Shown here one piece after another: positions 62,271 to 64,000 of a stretch of 64,000 nucleotides of DNA (within the stretch, counting starts at the first letter, position 1; each line of letters begins with the position of its first letter). The stretch is from Candidatus Mnemosynella biddleae (lineage in GTDB: Archaea; Halobacteriota; Archaeoglobi; Mnemosynellales; Mnemosynellaceae). The position numbers and the translations under genes were made by a program. The DNA lies in contig MTMI02000010.1 of the NCBI GenBank assembly GCA_002011165.2, positions 62,001 to 126,000 of the forward strand. Reading direction: 5' to 3'. Under the pieces are notes generated by a model, which was given only the letters and a program-made list of their open reading frames with translations, ran no database searches and had not been told where the DNA came from.

Positions 62271-63341
62271 ATGGAGAAATATGGAGCCTTCGTTCAGCTT
62301 AAGAAGGAGGTTATAGATACAGGAATTTGCTGTAAAGATGGAGCTTGTGCAGCTTTCTGTCCAACTGGAGCAATAATTTTCGAGAATGGAAAACCAACAC
62401 TCAGAAAGCCTTCAGGAAAGGGCGTTGAGGGAAGATGCATCCAGTGTGGTCTATGCTACAATGTCTGTCCAAGGACAGAAGCATATGTAGAGGAGGTCAA
62501 GGAGAAATATAACGGGGATCTCATTGGAAGTTATCTCGGGATTCATGTATGTGAAGCGGTGGATGAAGAGATAAAGAAGAGAGCTCAAGATGGTGGAGTT
62601 GTAACCGCACTCCTGAAATATGCAATGGATAAGAACCTAATTCATGGAGCGATAGTCGCAAAAAGAGATAAACAGTGGAGATCTTATCCACTTCTTGCAA
62701 CCAGCGTTGAAGAGATTCTCGATGCTGCGGGTACCAAATACACGATCTCATCGAATTACCTCGCGCTCACGCCGTTCAAAGAGGTTTTGAAGAGGTTTGA
62801 AGAGAGAGAGATTCCCGAGAGCTGGATAAAGCTTGCATTCGTCGGAACTCCCTGTCAGATGCTTCCACTGAGAAAATCGGAAGTTATAGTAGATGGTGCA
62901 AAAATAAGACCGGCCAATTTAATTGATTTTACAATAGGACTCTTTTGCATGGAGAATTTCGATTATGAAAGAATTATAGAAGAGAAGGTTGTAAAAGAAC
63001 TCGGAATTTCTCTGGAGAAAATAAAGAAATTCGACATAAAGGAGGGTAATTTCAAGATTTTCGCCAACGGAGATATCACCGAAATTCCGCTGAGCGAGCT
63101 CAATGAGTACGTTGCAAAGGGTTGTAAGGTTTGCTCGGATTTCGCAAGTAACTTCTCAGATATCTCAGTGGGAAGCGTGGGATCGTCGCCCGGGAAATCC
63201 ACAGTGATCATTAGAACGGAGAAAGGTATGAAAATCTATCTTGGAGCTCTGAAAGAAGGATACATAAGAGAAGTTCCCGAAACGCCAAAAGTTAAGGCGA
63301 TAAAGAGACTTACAAAGGTGAAAAGTAAAAGACATGACTAA
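62271..63341 (+). CDS. F420-dependent oxidoreductase, FrhB/FpoF-like beta subunit
   Basis: 356 aa from ATG 62271, which has GAGGTGAT four bases before it; an ATG at 62241 (leaderless, TATA at about 62215) would add ten residues. The N-terminus is a two-cluster ferredoxin: CCKDGACAAFCPTG and CIQCGLCYNVCPR. The rest is the FrhB core with AQDGGVVTALLKYA (flavin/F420 loop) and FVGTPCQMLPL, CSDFASNFSDISVGSVGSS. FrhB proteins pass electrons between F420H2 and iron-sulfur clusters; the partner (Fqo complex, Fsr-type or other) is not in the window. Consistent with Archaeoglobi or methanogens. Confidence 0.87.
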   Translation: MEKYGAFVQLKKEVIDTGICCKDGACAAFCPTGAIIFENGKPTLRKPSGKGVEGRCIQCGLCYNVCPRTEAYVEEVKEKYNGDLIGSYLGIHVCEAVDEEIKKRAQDGGVVTALLKYAMDKNLIHGAIVAKRDKQWRSYPLLATSVEEILDAAGTKYTISSNYLALTPFKEVLKRFEEREIPESWIKLAFVGTPCQMLPLRKSEVIVDGAKIRPANLIDFTIGLFCMENFDYERIIEEKVVKELGISLEKIKKFDIKEGNFKIFANGDITEIPLSELNEYVAKGCKVCSDFASNFSDISVGSVGSSPGKSTVIIRTEKGMKIYLGALKEGYIREVPETPKVKAIKRLTKVKSKRHD

Positions 63342-63742
63342 TCAAAAATGACCTCTCCGGTCTCGGATACATAAATCCGAAGAGGTTCTTTAACAATTCT
63401 TTTTTCTATTTTTCCCGGCACGGATTTCCTTATATGCTCCACAAGCTCCACGAAGCCGTATTTTACTTTTATACCCTCTTCATTGGATTTATTGAAAATA
63501 AGTGGAGGAATATCCATTATATCTGTTCCCTCTTTAATTTCTATTTCAACCTTCGAATTTATTTTCTTCCATTCTTCTATCGTTTTCAGAGCTCTTTCTA
63601 TATTCCTTCTGGCTCTTTTCTCTATAACACAAATATTCGCCCTTGTCGTATTCAAAATTTCTGCGATCTCTTTTTGAGAGAGGCCTCTTGCTCTAAGCCT
63701 GAGAACCCTTATTTGCTCATCTGTCAGAAATGGTCGCACCAT
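63338..63742 (-). CDS. tfx: Tfx-family DNA-binding protein
   Basis: 134 aa from ATG 63742. Helix-turn-helix near residues 14-55: QIRVLRLRARGLSQKEIAEILNTTRANICVIEKRARRNIERA (key GLSQKEIAEILNTTRANI). The C-terminal part is the Tfx-specific domain. The founding member binds the formylmethanofuran dehydrogenase promoter in methanogens. No such genes are here, but its neighbour is F420-linked. It overlaps the end of the FrhB-like gene by four bases, in convergent orientation. Start chosen at ATG rather than the preceding GTG. Confidence 0.9.
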   Translation of the reverse strand: MVRPFLTDEQIRVLRLRARGLSQKEIAEILNTTRANICVIEKRARRNIERALKTIEEWKKINSKVEIEIKEGTDIMDIPPLIFNKSNEEGIKVKYGFVELVEHIRKSVPGKIEKRIVKEPLRIYVSETGEVIFD

Positions 63743-64000
63743 CACTTTTTATTTTTCGCTAGGAGATAATAAATAATTCTTGGTGGGGGTTCTGTAAACT
63801 TATTGCTGGTATAAACGTTTGCAGGTATCTGAAATTTCGTCGAAGAACGTAAATTGTAGAAGAGCGCGGAAAAATGCCGACACAGATGCCCGTTATTAGG
63901 CAATGTTACGTTTTCTTCTCAAATGCGAGCACATAGTGCAAAACGCCCATACTCGCCACTCAATCTAAAACTTGCATCCCCACACCAACAAATTACAGTT
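63743..64000. other. Right edge, no gene recognised
   Basis: 258 bases upstream of tfx. A TATTTATTATC run (minus strand, about 63762-63772) could be the tfx promoter. Beyond it I see no supported gene in any frame and no RNA structure. Confidence 0.4.

Noticed and set aside
63743-64000. Gene fragment at the right edge
   Set aside because: Frames are short, with no start signal and no recognisable protein sequence.

Overview
The window is archaeal, most likely a thermophilic euryarchaeon of the Archaeoglobi (Archaeoglobus/Ferroglobus/Geoglobus type). Signs are the S10/spc/alpha-like ribosomal order with eukaryote-type proteins (S4e, L19e, L32e), RNase P proteins Rnp1 and Rnp4, exosome Csl4, RNA polymerase Rpo11, thermosome, proteasome beta, archaeal AdkA and Cbf5, TiaS, BpsA, an FrhB/FpoF-type F420 protein and a Tfx regulator. 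Arginine is mostly AGA/AGG, TATA boxes are clear and genes are tightly packed. The assignment to Archaeoglobi is inference; no rRNA is present.

Layout, left half. 1-3822: 3' part of aroA (minus), then a znuABC-like metal importer with a small winged-helix gene. 3882-3954: tRNA-Asn. 4265-6901: speD-speE, a HAD phosphatase, a winged-helix protein and two tiny membrane proteins. 6892-8802: a lone molybdopterin oxidoreductase. 8803-10071: a gene-poor, decayed stretch ending at the 3' end of a CAU-anticodon tRNA. 10195-11951: Mettl5-like methylase, csl4, rpo11 and (minus) rnp4. 12002-15680: flavodoxin, beta-hydroxyacid dehydrogenase, exported protein, radical SAM protein, DUF429. 15643-20979: carB, carA, purC. 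21090-22197: cupin and DUF554.

Centre. From 41037 down to 22212 almost every gene lies on the minus strand with overlaps or short gaps: archease, rtcB, a Lon-like protease, a SPOUT methylase, 22 ribosomal protein genes with rnp1 between L29 and S17, secY, adkA, an EMC3-like insertase, cmk, cbf5 and finally an intron-containing tRNA-Ser. The RNA ligase that would seal that tRNA and its activator archease sit at the head of the same run. rps14 (30518-30661) is only 47 codons.

Right half. 41124-45240: unknown protein, winged-helix protein divergent from an XRE-CBS regulator coupled to an unknown gene, tpiA, trkH. 45380-47933: proteasome beta and FttA. 47930-51797: a BtuCDF/FecBCD-type importer coupled to a radical SAM protein with a CX5CX2C cluster motif. 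51940-53577: thermosome. 53578-54287: gene-poor. 54288-58121: bpsA, an HTH regulator, tiaS, an Lrp-type regulator. 58249-63742: glnA, ClC transporter, a VUT-family (queuosine/archaeosine precursor) transporter, FrhB-like protein and Tfx.

Themes: RNA processing and modification (Cbf5, RtcB, archease, Rnp1, Rnp4, Csl4, TiaS, SPOUT, Mettl5-like, FttA) and polyamine synthesis (SpeD, SpeE, BpsA). Most unusual parts are the decayed tRNA-linked locus at 8803-10071, the CX5CX2C radical SAM/ABC operon, paired palindromes before the proteasome gene, a 12-nt tRNA-Ser intron, and a possible leaderless 41-aa gene at 53911.
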